Of a stretch of DNA of 64,000 nt, positions 12,801 through 27,800 are shown in pieces. This DNA comes from Brachypodius melanocephalos. Lineage: Eukaryota; Chordata; Aves; Passeriformes; Pycnonotidae. Below the pieces are notes generated by a model that saw nothing but the letters and a program-made list of their open reading frames with translations, ran no database searches and was not told where the DNA came from. The position numbers and the translations under genes are program-made. The stretch covers positions 3,769,681-3,833,680 of the forward strand of contig VZSR01003805.1 in assembly GCA_013398615.1 (NCBI GenBank), given 5' to 3'. Every line of letters begins with the position of its first letter. The stretch's first letter is position 1.

Positions 12801-15800
12801 CTTACAGAAAATGCTTGCGCTAATCCCGTAGAGAAGGAACAGCTCTAAAAGACTGTCCAAAGATCCTCAGGGGATGGAAGGGCTGTATCACTGAGAGAAG
12901 GAATACTGATGCATTTTGAGTAGGACACAAGACAATTGCCTTTTCAGTCAATAATGATCTTGGCAGAATCAAGACCTTAGCCCCAGATGTAGAATTGGAG
13001 CTGTTCTTTCAGTCATCACCTTGTCCAAAGTTTTGTATGGGTGATTATTATTGTCCAAAGCAATGTAATAATTATCTTTGTTTGTTTGTTTTTCTGTTGT
13101 TCTACACTCCTCAAAAAAGTGTCCTTATCTTTATATTCAGTGGTTGTGCAGCACAAAACTCACCATCTTTTTTGAATGTCTGGAAGTCCCCTAGGAGACT
13201 TGAGCAGAAGTGTCCTCTTAATGTTTTATTTTTAATATTTTAAGATATGGTGCTGAAAAATGCTTGCATTGTTTAGTATTTGTTTCTAGGTAGAGCAGAA
13301 CATGAAATTTGGGTTGTAAGAAACAGTGTTCAAGTGGTAACAGAATTCCATAACTTTTTTCCTTATTTTGTACAGAACTTTCATTGCAAGAACTATCCTC
13401 CAGCTAGGAGAGATAAATAACCTTTAAAATCCATGGTTTGTAATTAAAAAACCATATCCTTTGCTAAGCAAAAAAGCCCAACCAGAAAAACCCACACTGT
13501 GCCTCTAGAAGCTTGATCTACCTTACATATAAAATTCCCAGACACTGTCACTATACAAGAAAGATTTGGGAGAGGAGGAAAAAGTGTAAAATATTAATTC
13601 ATACAAATAGCTTGGTCATGCAGATAATTCCCCTCCAGGCATACCACAGAGCTAACCAAATCTATGGATTTTAAAATTATTTTAGTGTTATCTGAAGACC
13701 TTTCAGAGTATGATAGCAGTTTCTTTGAAGTTAACTGTATCCATATTAGTAGTTTATCATCAAAGAAATAAGAACACAATCTTTTTTTAGAGCAGCCAAA
13801 TATCTCATTGTTAACATACTTTTAAATTAATCCTTGCATTAGAAACTTTTATCTTCATAGGCATCACTTCTGAGACAGTTTCATCTTCTAGAAAATGCTG
13901 AATGTTTGTGAGAGAAGATGTTAGAAATTCAGCACTGAAGTTCTCCACATGACACTGAAGAAACCCATTTTTAACAGCTAGCAGGGAATGTACAACAGCA
14001 CTAGGCCCGCTTTCCCATCTCAGACTAATCTCAGGTGATGAATTAACAGGTCCAGCCAGAGATTTACAGTCAGAACCTGTTGCAAAAAGAAAACAAATTT
14101 GCATTAAAATTTTGCAGTGCACAAAAAATCAATTATGATGTAATTATTTCCACCTCTATTGTCCAACCGATTTTCCAAAAAGTACCATAGAGTTATTATT
14201 CGTAAAAGGCAGTGTTGCAAATACAGAACTTCAGAGTAAATTTCTAAGTGTATCACGTCAAAGTATAAAAATAAAAAGTACATATGAGGGCTAGTACCTC
14301 ACTGGGACAAGAGAAAGGACAATGGAGAAGTATCACCATCCACAAAAAAAAAATTGTGTTTCCTTAGTGCTTTGATGATGGAAAACCAGTTATTTTGCAT
14401 ACTTTTCCACTAAGTCCTTAAATTTCAATTCGGCAGAACATTAAAGTCATTTCACTCTCTCAGGAGAGCAGCTATTTTCTTGGAAAGGCTGAACTTCCCA
14501 ACTTAAGAACCATAAACAGCAATGCAGTAAGATAGAGAGTACGACCACATATGCATTACTTGAGCGGCAGTAGACTTGAATGTTAAAAAAACTCTAGCAC
14601 TTTTTTGCTAATTTCAGTATCTTTGATCAGTAAGGACAATTGCAACATTCAACCTAAAAACTTCTAAAAACAATAACAGACTAAAGTAAACTAAAATAAA
14701 AATGTATGGTAACCAGATGGCAGGGGTGGTGACCAGTATCTATTTCTTTTACAAAATAGTTACCCCACAGGATTCCCAAGTCATTTCATCACTGTGATGG
14801 CTGACCTACAGCAATTATCTCTATGAGAAGAAGAACAATCACAAGTAACTACAGAAAAAACAAGCATTGAAGCTTGAACGATACCTCAAGAAAGAAACTC
14901 AAGAAACATCAACTGAATTATTTCAATTCATCATGTAACAGACACTGCCTAGAGCTACAGCAGCCTGACAACCTAATTGATTTGCTTTCCTGTTTGTGCA
15001 TTAATTGGGTTCCTCTTCCTGTACAGTGTACCAGTTCATGGATGACCTGGCAGAGCAGCAGAGTCAGGACTTACACAGTTATCTACTGTCACTAGAGTCA
15101 GGCTAGATGGACACACTGTCAATCTGGGCCGACAACGATCAATGGCAAGATTAACATGAGAATCTTCAGCCTCTGCTGTGAACCAGAATCTCTCCCTTTG
15201 TTACCTTTGTGAAGGTTGTAGAGGTTTCTACAACACCAAGCCACGACTCCATCCTTCAATCTTTTCAATGTTTAAGGAGTGCTAAATCTCATATTCCCCT
15301 TCCCCACAAAAACCCACCCCAAAAACCAAGCAACCAACCAAAACCATACTGCAAGTATCAACTATCTTTTTAGGCTCAGTCCAGACAGAAGTGAATAAAC
15401 TACCAGCAGCCCAGGAGAGAAGGGACACTCTCCAGATAGAAGAACAATGACCACTCTGTTCAATTAACTTCTGCAATTGGTTGGGAAATTTTGTTTCCCT
15501 CAACGATCCATACACCTTCCACACATACAGATAAAGAAATAAGCAGTAGGTGCCCTAAGTATTTCTGCGCCTGGAAAAAGTGCCTGCATCATTGCTGGAA
15601 GAATCCAAAGTACAGAAAAAGAGCTGAGGAAAAGACCACACATTCAGTCTCAGCCTTTAGTCAATTTTAGTTACCTTGCAGATGCCTGAAAGGGGCAGTG
15701 TCAAGGTAAGATGGAGTAAAAATACGTTTAAAAATTTGGAAGCTGCTGTGAGCTCCTGATGCCGTTTGACAAGCATGTTCAGCATGGTAAGATCCCAGTA

Positions 15801-18800
15801 AAAGCACAGCCCTCCCACAACACTTGTGCCATACTCCATCCTGCCTTTTTTTGGTTTTGCTGACAGGCAAGATCAGATAAAGTTGTAGCTGTGCATCCAA
15901 CCCTGCAGGGAATTGCACATCTGCCAGGTAGCCCTCAACTTAGTCCAGCTTTTAGCCACATTATTCCCTTTTTACATCTACTGCAATAACAATAAAGTAG
16001 ATTTTAAATGGTTATTTTCACCCAGAACATCTTGTAGACTGTAATTATAACTTGAGTATTCACTGTGTTGCATGGTTCCTCAGGTTACTGGTTTCAATTG
16101 TTAATGCAGCACTTGAGAAAGTTTTATTAAAGGTCTTGAAGAGACCTTTTATTGATATATTATCATACACATTTTCTCACCTGTTCTTTTAGTTGTATTT
16201 TGTTACCATTAACTCTTTTAAACCGTCTCTTTGATCTGATTCTCAAGCTTTTTCCAAACTTTTTCTCTTTTTGTTCTAATAGAAATAAATATGGGACACT
16301 GGGTGCAGCAGCAGCTGCAGAAGATTCCTGACAGTACAGAAATCAAAGTGGAGAGAAGATGTACATTAGAATAGGAGTGACCAGCAATGCATAAAATACA
16401 TTTAAAAAAATGTCGTTGGCTTACCCCTTCAGGTAGCCACGAGAAAGAGAAAGGAAGAGATACGAAGGGAAAGTATTTGGCAATTCCAATCATGTTATAC
16501 CCTTTCTATCCACAAAATCATTAGACAGTGCACAAGCCTCTCATTGTCAGCTGCGAAGCATAATCATTATCAGAGGTTTGAGTTGTAGATATACACAAGA
16601 GCAGGAAGGTGGCATGTTCACATTATTTTCTCCCTCTGGCTTTTACAGAGGATATGGCAGACAACCAGAAATCAACTGGCCTGCTGTATGAACTGAAGGT
16701 CAGCCATGAGTCCTCCCTGCTGGACCTTCCCCTAGCCTTCAGATGCTTGAATACAACATCATGCAACAGCTGCTCAGGCAGCAGCTGCTGGCAACAGCTC
16801 AGCTTACCAGTTAATGGGTTCTTCAGCCAGGGCATCAGAGGCTGTACCACCTCCGAAGCTGAAGCACCTCCTGAACAAAAGCCGTGCTGATAGAAGGCTG
16901 GAATACAAAAATGGGAGCCAACAGCTGCTACAGCTATTTCCTGGGAAAGGAGCTGAACCAGAAGCAGGTGCGTTAGGGATCTGCCCCAAAACCCCTACAG
17001 TGCAACAGAGCTTACATCCAGCAATCCATGTAGAAGACAGAGGGGAGCAAAGCTGACTGTGACATGAGATGCCCATGCTAATACATCATGCCAAGGAAAA
17101 CACCTCATCCAGGAGAACTCGGTTTTCTGGCAAATAATGTATATATTGTAGTCATGCCCAAGAATAGCTCTGACAAGACACTGGTTGATCTAGCTGTGCA
17201 AGTATCTGGCATGAAACAAAATATGTTTTGTATGAAGCTTAAAAAAAACAACCAAAAAACCAACCAACCAATCCCCCAAAAAACAAACGAAAAACATAAA
17301 CCAAAACCAGTTGTTTGTCTTTAAAGCTCATATTTACTGAAAGAAGAATTTTTAAAATTTTCTTAAACCACATATTATAAGCCTGTTTAAACTGTGTGCG
17401 TCATTTAATCTAGAGAAACTGATCTTGCAAAAAAGAAACATTCCTTCAAAGGGAGGTACATTAAGCAAAGTACTATTAGAGTCCTAAAGGAATTCCATTT
17501 TCACAAAACAATAACAGAGTCCAATGTGTCATGGTTCCGCTCTGCCAGCAGTCGGAAAACTTGTGGCTTAAGATAAAGACAGCTTAATAGGGAAAACAAA
17601 ATCCAAAAACATAGCCCTATACCAGTCACTATGAAGAAAATTCACTATGAAGTCACTACCCCAGCCAAAACCAGCACATAGTGCAGCTTACTTCATTTTC
17701 AAAAAAGCAACTAATGACCAGAATTCAATGCAATGCACATTTTTACCCACATGATCATACATAGTTCCATTTATTTATTCTTCCTTTTTAGTGTATGACA
17801 ATGAAGAAAGAAATCAGAGTTCTAAACCAGGATAGAGGGGTGCTAGTCTAACATAAAACTGTGTTTGCATTTTTATTTACTTAGAACAAATGTTTCCAGT
17901 TCCAATATCACCACACTGAATTGCTAGTTCTTACCAACAGTTCTGTTGCACAGATATTGTCGAACACCAATATTTCCTAGTTGGTTTGGTATCACTTGAT
18001 TGACCTGTAAGCATATTTCTGTGTCTTCTCCTCTGATGTCAATTTCACCGTTAACACCAAATACTTGAAAAACCACAACAGACATCTGTCAACAAAACCC
18101 AGATAAAACAATATAAGATTATAAAAATAATTTACAGTGATTATTGTTTATAAAGTATGTCTCAACCTTTTCCATCACAAAAGGAAAAAAAAACCCCTTT
18201 GTATCCAAAACCCTTGCTCACAGAGAAGCACAAACTTTTCTCATCTTCTTTTCTTTTTGTACACATTGGCTTTATAATGGATTGCTCAACAGCCTGTCCA
18301 AAGACAGAGACTTACACCCCATTGACACCAATTCCCAACTGGCTAGAAAAGCCATGGAAGTGACAGTTTCCTTACTCTGACAGAGAAGCACATGACCCAT
18401 GTGACACCTGAAATACCAGGTATCAGACATTACATACAACTGCATTCAACTTTATGCATATCATAAGCACAGCTAAGCACTTGCAGTGCTGAATCTGACC
18501 ACGTTAAAAAGCTAGGATAGGCTACTAAACTTTGGCTATCTGCATAGCAGTCAGCCCTTTTTCTCTATTTACTGGATTGCAGTATTTTTAAAAAAGAAGT
18601 AGAAGTCAGTTTTAAGTCAGCTTTGGTGTCAGAAGATATGTGTCCATCATCATTACTATTATTTTAGGTTCATTTTTCTAATGACTTGAAAAATCACCTC
18701 TAAAAGGAGACATTTTAGTTCTGTTTTAAGGTTTAATTTATGGAATCATGTATTTTAATGGAATACAATAATATTACCATTTCTTCACTAGTCTCTTGGG

Positions 18801-21800
18801 CATTTTCTGAAGCAGCACTCATGGCATCTGGAGATGACCCATCACAATTTTCAATCACTGTGACTCCTTCATGGACATTTTCTGATGGGCTTTGATAGTT
18901 TGTGGCTGTAATGCCTTCAGAAAAAATGCAACGTTAGCACAGCATAACCTGAATCACTCCTACATTAAGAATAAAGTCAGTGTCATTTTTTAACATGAGT
19001 TGAACAGCTTATTAAACAAATATTTATGATTGAACTGCCAAATCCACTCCTCTTACAGAGAGTTCAAATGCTAATCAAAAGTAAAGCAGGATATAGTAAC
19101 AAAACCAAAACAGCATTCTATATGCATTATTAAAACAAAAAAACTGTGAAAGCATTTTTCAGTCTTCCAAGTAAAAACAATATAAAAGTATCTAGCCGGA
19201 AAAAAAGATTCCAAGTTGCATATCTAAAATTCTGCACAGTGCCTTTAGAGCAGATGCTTGTATGTTTACAGAAGTAAGCTATGTATATTTTCATTAAAGC
19301 AAGCATGATAATGTTTCCTTGACAACTGGAAAGCATAGATACTTAATCTGCAGTTAAATATTGTTTACACACACTAAAAAGACATATAAAGGTTATTTTA
19401 AATGGAAAAATGTATTTTTTGGCATACTCCCACATAAGCACATGCAGGAATACTCCTACAATTCGAATATATAACAGGCTTGGCAAGTGAAGGAGTCTTC
19501 TCATTATTGCTCTAGACTGAAGAGAAATCCTACAGAAAAGAATAGTCAGTCTTTATGCAAATTAGAATGATCAGAAAAGAGGTAGCAATAAGGTCTTCTT
19601 ACTCTATTTCCTGACACGAGAAAATTATTTCATCAGTATATGCACTGATGAGCAAAAATTGGACAAATACCTGCTATTAGACAGTTGATAGCTGGGAACC
19701 ACTCCTTAAGGGATGAGCTGCAAGGAGACTACAAACCTGTCTGTCTGGTAATTAGCAATGAGCATTAGTGAAAACTCATTTCTTTTCCATCCTCTTCTAA
19801 AATGAAAGCTTCTTTACCACTTCAAGTGTAACACTGATTCAGGCTACAACCAGTAAGCACTTGCAGCCAAAGCAGTTGCTCTTAAGCGTAGCAAGGAAAA
19901 AATTCTGCTTAATTCAGATTTGCAACACAGCACTTCAATGCTCTTACATTCCTTAAGAGAGGAAAATTAAGCAAAATTTAAAATGTTAAAATTAAATAGT
20001 GCTGCTTAAGTAGTGCACATTACTGCTTTCCCCTGAAATGATATATGGTGAATACACTTGGTATTACTCATGAAGGTAACAGAAATAGTCTTCTGATGTA
20101 TCAAGATTTGCTGGACTAGAATCCTTTTGAGCATGACTTTAAAAACAAACAAAATTTTCATTTATTGCTTAAAAATATTTTGTTAAACCTACTCACCTTT
20201 CTCCAGAAAGCTTTGACTATCACTTCCATCACTCTCTATCAAATGATCCTCAAGCATCATACTATCAATAGAGATGGTATCCAGAGAAACTTGTGAAGGA
20301 CTTCTCTTCATATTTTTGTAAGAAACAGAGAATGCAGGGGGGTTGGATGAGCAGCGTTCCTTAGGCTTAGCACTTTTAAAATATGAAGATATGAGGACAT
20401 TATTATTTAAAATTAAAGAAAATACATAGAAGTTACTTATTTTTTTTTTCTCTAAATCAGGCAAGATATAAAAGAAAAAAATCTGATTATTCAATAATCC
20501 TTTGATAAGAAAAAGAGGTTAATGTAGAAACAATATACTTTCACCTAGATATTTGTGTCAATACTTCCTAACATTTAAACTAAAAGTAAATAGTTTAAAT
20601 CAATTAACTAACACTTCACTTTAACTTTCACTGAATGCTAGATACTGCATAACTTCTTACATGCTTTAAAAATTTTCATCCACTAGAATACAGAATCACA
20701 GAACAGCCTGAGTTGGAAGAATGATTGAGTCCAAGATGTTCCCTTCCTGACTGCTAAAAGTACTAGAAGTCTGCGGCCAACAAGATTGCTAAATATTTTC
20801 GAAGAGTAGGAAAAACTGATTTAGTATTAAATCTTCTATACCTTGAAGAAGACTGGGATGCAAACACTTTAACTGAAGTCACTTTGTCTTTGTTGATTTC
20901 AAGCTCCTCAGATTCTAAGGCAGTTTCTGTTTCCAAGTCAGCAACTTGATTAGGACAGCCTTCAGTTGTGCCTTCCAGTTCATTTAACTTATTTGAGAAT
21001 ATGTTTCTGTCATCCTCTTTATCAATGAAAAATTCAGTAGAATCTTCTCTCTTATTTAGAATGGATACTGAATCCCTAGGATTCAAACTACTTTTCTCAC
21101 TTAGAGGTCCACAGACCTCTTCTGAATCACTTCTACTAAAAAGTCCACTACTTCCTCCTTCGCTTGTATCTCCCAAACCTTTATCTGATGCATCATCAGA
21201 AAATGACATTGCTTTCTGAAAGTCTGTATTACTGTCTGATTTAAACAAAAGAGGATCTATTAAAATTCCCTTATTAACTTCAGCATTCAGAGGCTTGCAG
21301 TCATTTACGTAACTAAAATCAGTAACACCAGCTTCCATTGCCTTACTACCAACTAATTTACTCTCTGATGTAAGAGTTTCCCCATTTTCCACAGGAGAGA
21401 GTTCTGATGCCACAGGGCTTCCTTCCTCCTGAACAGGAGATTTACAAGGGTTTCCCTGAGTCACTGGATGGAGCAGTAAGGCTACTTCTGCACTTTTCAG
21501 TAGGAGCCCAATGCAGACATTTGTTTGCTTTGCAGGTTTTCCCGTCACTGCCTCTACATCATTCCTTAAGTTTTCCAGGAGCAATACAAGAGATTCGTGG
21601 AGAAACAGCAAAAAAAGATATTGGTAGTGATTGATCTGCACTCTTACATGTTTTTGAACATGGACAAGAACATGTACATCTGCATCAGAGGAAGAGTTTT
21701 CAGAAAGCACTCCTGAGGTCTCAGACATTTGAATGCCATTGGTCGAGGGCTCGGTCTCACTGCTGTAATACTCCTTTAGAAGTTTCTTACGTTGCAATCT

Positions 21801-24800
21801 ATTGGAGAGATCACTAGATTCACTTTTTGGAATGTTCAAGGCTGTCTGATTATGGGCTACCAGTTCTTTTTGTGACTTTGCAAATCTTATTGGCTGACAA
21901 ATCCAAAGTGAAAGCGGGAAAGAGTCCACAAAGCTTATCGGTCGGCCTTTCCCACTTTTCGTTCCTTCGTAATCTATCCAAAACTGGGAAAAATGCATGG
22001 CCCAAACATCAGTTGCTGCAGATGTTTTTAATGCATATTTGTTCAATTCTGGGATGATGTAACCTTTATAAACATCATGCATTTTGGTATCTTGTTCATG
22101 AGCGTGTCTCTGGAAGATTGGATGTAAAAGATTAAAATTTTTGGGGGACTTAGGAAAAGTGGTGAAAGTTCTACTGAAAAATTCAGAGTCCTTGAAGTTC
22201 TGAAACAAAGCTTCTAGATCAGAATGTCTGCAGTTTGGTGAGCATCTGGTATTTGTGGCAATCATCTCTGAACTTTGAATGGAAAGTGCACGAGGTTGAT
22301 CTTTATGAATTTCAGGTTTGTTTTCAAATGGGATGATGATCTGCAAGGGAGAAATACATTTTTTCTAGTTAAAAATACGTAGATTAAGAAGGTATAAAGT
22401 TAAAGAAACAAAATAATAGCCATGACAGCTGATACAAAGGAATATAATTATAGTTTTATGAGAAATAAAGTACTGTGACACAGAACAGGGAAGTCAGGCT
22501 CACAGACTATGATTTATGTTCTGTCATTTTTAGGAAGGATGCTGTGGCATCAATATTTGTACAAAAACATAAGGGTCTCAGGCTATTCTTATCTGAAGGT
22601 CTTAAATTTAGTTCAGCTATATTAGGCTGAAGTGGCTCATTTCTTCAACTCAAGCAGCTTGATAGAACATTTCTTAAAAGTCTTTCCAAATTTTACAGCT
22701 TTGAAAAACAGAGAATTATAGTTTGGAGTCCAATCTGGCATGTCAGATTGGGTTTTTCACCATACCAAGTACTACAGCATTTTATCTCTATGTTAAGATA
22801 CAAGCAAACAGTTAGATGTGCTAATGCAGCTAATATTCTTAACACTGCAGAATACAGATCAGGTATTTTTGACAATTATCTGATAATCATAATACATTTG
22901 TTTCATCAGGAAAACAGTAATATACTTCAGCTCCTAAAGAACAAAGTAGTTCAGCACACTGTATTTAACTTGCATATTTTTAGTGCACATTTTAAAGTAA
23001 ACATATTTTATGTCAAATCTTGAATCTTAAATTGTTAACATGAACCTCGGCCATTCTAGTTTTGCTAATATCAGTGACACTGCCTTCTATCACAGTATCT
23101 CCATTCTGAATATAGAAAGTAGGAGTAAAAAATCATCCCTAAAGACATTTAGAGATGAAGGTAATGAAGCTTCTTCATTTAAATATAAGGACTCAGAAAA
23201 AAATAACCAAATAAAATAATCAACTAAATGATATGTAAATATCAATTCCTTATTTGCTAGAATAAAAATAATGCTGTTAACAGATGGGTGACATAATTAA
23301 TATGAAGGTTTGAGGGATCTAAGAATACTTTTATCCTCTTGTAGTTTAGTAGGCTAATAATTCAATATCAGATCAATCTGTATTTGCAATTTCCAGTTGT
23401 TTGCTCTTAATAACAGTTTTTATTCGGTACAAACCATGTCCCTGTAAAGTGCCATTAAGAATGTAGCAAGAGCTTAGAAAGACAACAATCTCTCCATATG
23501 TTGACTTTTTAGAACCCTTGAAATCTCTCCTGTGGGCACCAGTGAAAAGACTAGTTTTGTTCACCTCTGAACCTTAGAAACCATACAATGAAATGCCCAA
23601 TGCAAACAGGGGGGATTGGTGGGAAATTTATCTGCTCAAGAATCCTTTTTTTACAAAGAGAAAGACAAGGGAAGCAAAAATTTGATATTAGCTGCATTAA
23701 CAAGCACCACTCCTCTGGCATAAGCATACATTCACCAACAAGACAGAAGAGTTTTGATATAATGCAACCAGAGGAATATGGGAGGGGCCTTGCATTAATA
23801 TAGAGTACAAATATTAATTTTTCACTAGTTATTTTTACTTTAGTGCTCAATTTCTTTTTAGTTCTGCTATGTTAAGTTCACTGATCACAGGGAAATAATA
23901 TGTTAGTACTCCTACTCAGGTCTTTAATACAAAACAAAAATACTCAAATACCCAAACCAAAATACCAGGACACAAATGAAGTAGTACAGGAAACAGGATG
24001 TCTGTTTTCAAACAATCATATTCTGCAGAGATTTTTAGAGAAGCACTTCCTCATTCATTTAGGTATTTGTAAGAGAGTAACAGAATAAATAGTCTTCCAA
24101 GGAATCACAAAAGCCCTACTCAATGACAGCATACCTTTAACATTAGTCCATCCACTCTCACATCAACATGTTCATCCGATTTTGAATTGTCATTTAACTT
24201 GTACATGGCCATGAACTGAATAAGACTCTGTTTCAAATCCAACACAAACTGGTTTAGCCAAAGTATACTTCTCTGATCCAGGGTGAACTGTAAAGCATTC
24301 AGCTGGCCATACAAATTTGAACATGGAACTAAAAGAGAAAAGAAAATAAGACCATGAGAATAAGTAAAATGTTTATGGGTTGGATTTTCTTTGGTTTTTA
24401 AACATTGCAAACTTATATTTTCACCAGCACTTTTCATCAGAGAAAGAAGAGAAACCTGGTCCTTTAGTCTCAAGGAAGAATTAATTGTTAGGGGATTCCT
24501 GAAGAGATGCTTTGTTCTCTCACTTCAAGCAAGTAACTGAATTTTTGAGTGTAAAAAAACTAAGAATAGAATTAAGTTTGAAGAAATGGGGAGAATAGTC
24601 TCATGACAGAAGAAGGGCAAGACCACAGGGATTTGCTGTCCTCAAGTTCCAACCCCAAAAAATCCACTAACACTTACATATATAAAACAAGGCCAGTCAC
24701 ACAACACATTCCTACAAATAACTCCAGCAGCTCTTTGTTGCATTTTAGGTATTACTGCAATAGTTTAAGCACTTTTATCTAGTTGGACAGTGAAGTTGCA

Positions 24801-27800
24801 GAAAAAATACGTGGATGTTGGAGAATGAATAATTCATGTGCCAGTAAAAATGCTGCAAGTGTTTTCAGACTGAAAAAAACAGTATTAATAAGAGTTTGCC
24901 AGGAGCAAGCACTGTGGAAATGGAGCAGTCTTGTGCTCTATCCATTTTAGAAAGCCATTACCTATTTCCAAGCTTTAAGCTTCACAAAGGTGAAAGTAAC
25001 ACACAAAATATATGCTTCAGTACAAATAAAAAAAAAAAACAAACCAAAAACAAACAAAAACAAAAACAAAAAATCCCAAAAATTTAAAAAGGCTTACTAG
25101 GAAAGTCCTTTCCATCTGGGTAGTAATATTCAGTGAATTCAATATGAATAGCTGGCATTTCTGGTGGAAGATAAAGTGACTTTTTATTGCAAGAGATCAG
25201 AGCTTTAGGGGAAGAACGACACTGGTCTGCTGTTGAAACCTGTAAATAATAAAAGATTATTTCACTAACACATTACATTTTTATGAATGATTAAGCATTT
25301 GTAGTTCCACAGTACTGTCCCTAGTAAGGTAACATTCCACTGCTCTTGGGTACAGGCCCCCAAACAACAGAACACAAAGTACAACACAAGGTGCTGACAA
25401 ACACTGACAAACACTTAACTGCCTTGTAGCAGAAATTACTCTCATAGAACAGTTTCAGAAGAAAGCTGTTTTAAAGGTACCAGATCTCCTTCCTTCACAC
25501 GAGGCAAGAGGCAGCAGGTCACTTTCAAAGGTGTTCAGCAGAAGCCTAGAATGATCTGATTTTTTATTGCAAATACTACAGCTCCTGTTTAAGCATTTAT
25601 TCATTGATACATATTTGATCTTAAATTTCATTGAATGTGTCCTAGTTTAAAAAGTTTGTTGCCAAAACAAAGCTTTTCCATTCAACAGTTAGTAGGTCAA
25701 ACTGCTAGTTTGAAATTACCCAGTGTATTAATATTGAATATATGATGATGTCTACTAGAATGAGTTTCACTGGAAATAATGAATACATGACTTTTATAAG
25801 CCTGCTTCACTCTATGTAGCTGCTTTCAAGAGGCAAACATATCTGCATTAACACACACAAAAATTCAAGTAAAATCATCTATTTAGAAAAATAGCTTTGA
25901 GGAAATTGCATAGAAATAATGACAATTTAAAAACTGAAAATGTGTTTATGTAGAGAGGATGGGACAAGAGCAGGAGGCAAATGGAAACGTGAACAGTACA
26001 AAACAATAGTATAAAATCACTTCAGATCCAGACGAAAGCTCCCAGCAGCAATTTGCAATCTCCCACAACACCAGAAAGTGATATGGCAGAAAAATGTTGG
26101 AAATTGGAAAACCAGCAAGAAGAAATCACGACGACAAAGGACACACACTAAACATATCTGTTAGGACCTGAAACTCAGAGTAGATCCTCCCATATCACTA
26201 CCATTCTGCCTAATGGAGACACATTCCTCTATTTCACTTGCCTCAAACCAGTCAATCTGTATCATAACCAGCAACTAAAACTACTCATTCTAACAAAGGG
26301 GAGGTTGATGGAAATGGTAAAAGTATCTGCTCAAAATATCACTGGAGAGGGAGTTTCAGGAAAAAGATTTTAAAAACTTAATAAAACCTCTCAACAGTTT
26401 TTAATGTACTTTGAAAAATATAACAATAAGAAAAGCATGATATACAAACCCACATATTAAAATATTGGGCACATAACATAGTACAATGAAAAGATTAAAT
26501 TTGAATTCCAAATTCATAATTCAGAGAGCAATATAACTTTGATCCAACATGTAACTGTGATAGGATCACAATTTTAATGAAGCAGAAGCAGGTCTATAAA
26601 GGTCTAATCCAATAATGAACAGAAAGACTCATTAATTTCAATGGGCTTCATACTGTCCCTTAAAAACCACAATCATACAGTCAAGGGTGGAGTAACCCCA
26701 GTTTTATTAACTTAAAGAACTGTACCTGATATATATTGAAATCTGCAAGTCTAACCACAATAGGACTAGACATCAGTTTGCCCTTTGGTTGCTGGGAAGA
26801 TACAGAGGAAGCCCTAGATGTTCCTTTTGGTATCTGTTCCTTGCCTGTAAGAAAGAATAGTGATGGAACAGTCTTTTTTTTCCATAGTTTTAATATTTCA
26901 TGGAAGCAGAGAATTAATGACGTAAACAAAATACCTGTTTGTAGGTTCTGAGGAGATACAGTAGGTGGTGATTTGGGAGGAGAATCTACGACCTGATCCT
27001 TCACAGCCTGCTTAAGCAATTCAACATTGCTTTTGAATTCATTTAAAAGTTCTTTGGCCCACCCACTTCTGGTTTTAGTGGCATCACTATAATGCATCCA
27101 GTGATCACAACTGTCTCCTGCAAATAAGAGAAATGGGGAAAATATTAGCTCATTTGAAATTTTGCTTTTAACAGGGTAAGAAGTTTCCACTATTTCACAA
27201 GTATTCTTCGAACTATGAGCTCATTGCATGCTGTAATTATAGAACAACAGCAGTCATACCAGATATTAAAACAGAAGTTATATATTCCATGAACCAACTC
27301 TCAGCACTTCACGAAATCACTCAGAATACAGCATTAACAGCTGCCTTATAACACCACTAACACTCAAAACATCATTGAGTATTTTTAGTTTGGAGAAATC
27401 TTATGACACATTAATGTCATATGAGAGAACATGCAAAAAAATGTTCAATTGAAAAAAAAAGTGAGAGCAAGTAACAGAACGATGTTCTCATGCTCACTTT
27501 TTCCAAGCTTATCTTTCCTGCCAGAACTGTGTCCTAAGACGTTCCTGGTCCCTTTCCAGAAATGTATTCTTTTTGTCTCGGTTCTCTAGCACCTTTGTGG
27601 CACACAAACAACAGGGTAAGTTCAAGAAGTGCTGCAGCACACACAGCCTTAAAAATCAATCCCACTGGAAATTCTTTCATTCCTGTTTTCAATTCCAACA
27701 TGTTTCTGTTGGTCAAGCACTCAAACCTCTGAAAGAAGTCGCAATATCTTCAAGTAGTCCCTGTAAAGACATTCTACTAACCTGTTCAATAACAAGGACG

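Noticed and set aside
16609..17056. Overlapping 75-93 codon frames on both strands in BLTP3B intron 17
   Set aside because: They overlap one another on both strands, have no recognisable domain, and lie in the intron of a gene with continuous exons on either side.
25630..25680. 'tgtcctagttt' as the start of a second LTR
   Set aside because: Only about ten bases resemble an LTR start; the sequence after it does not follow and no matching end was found.
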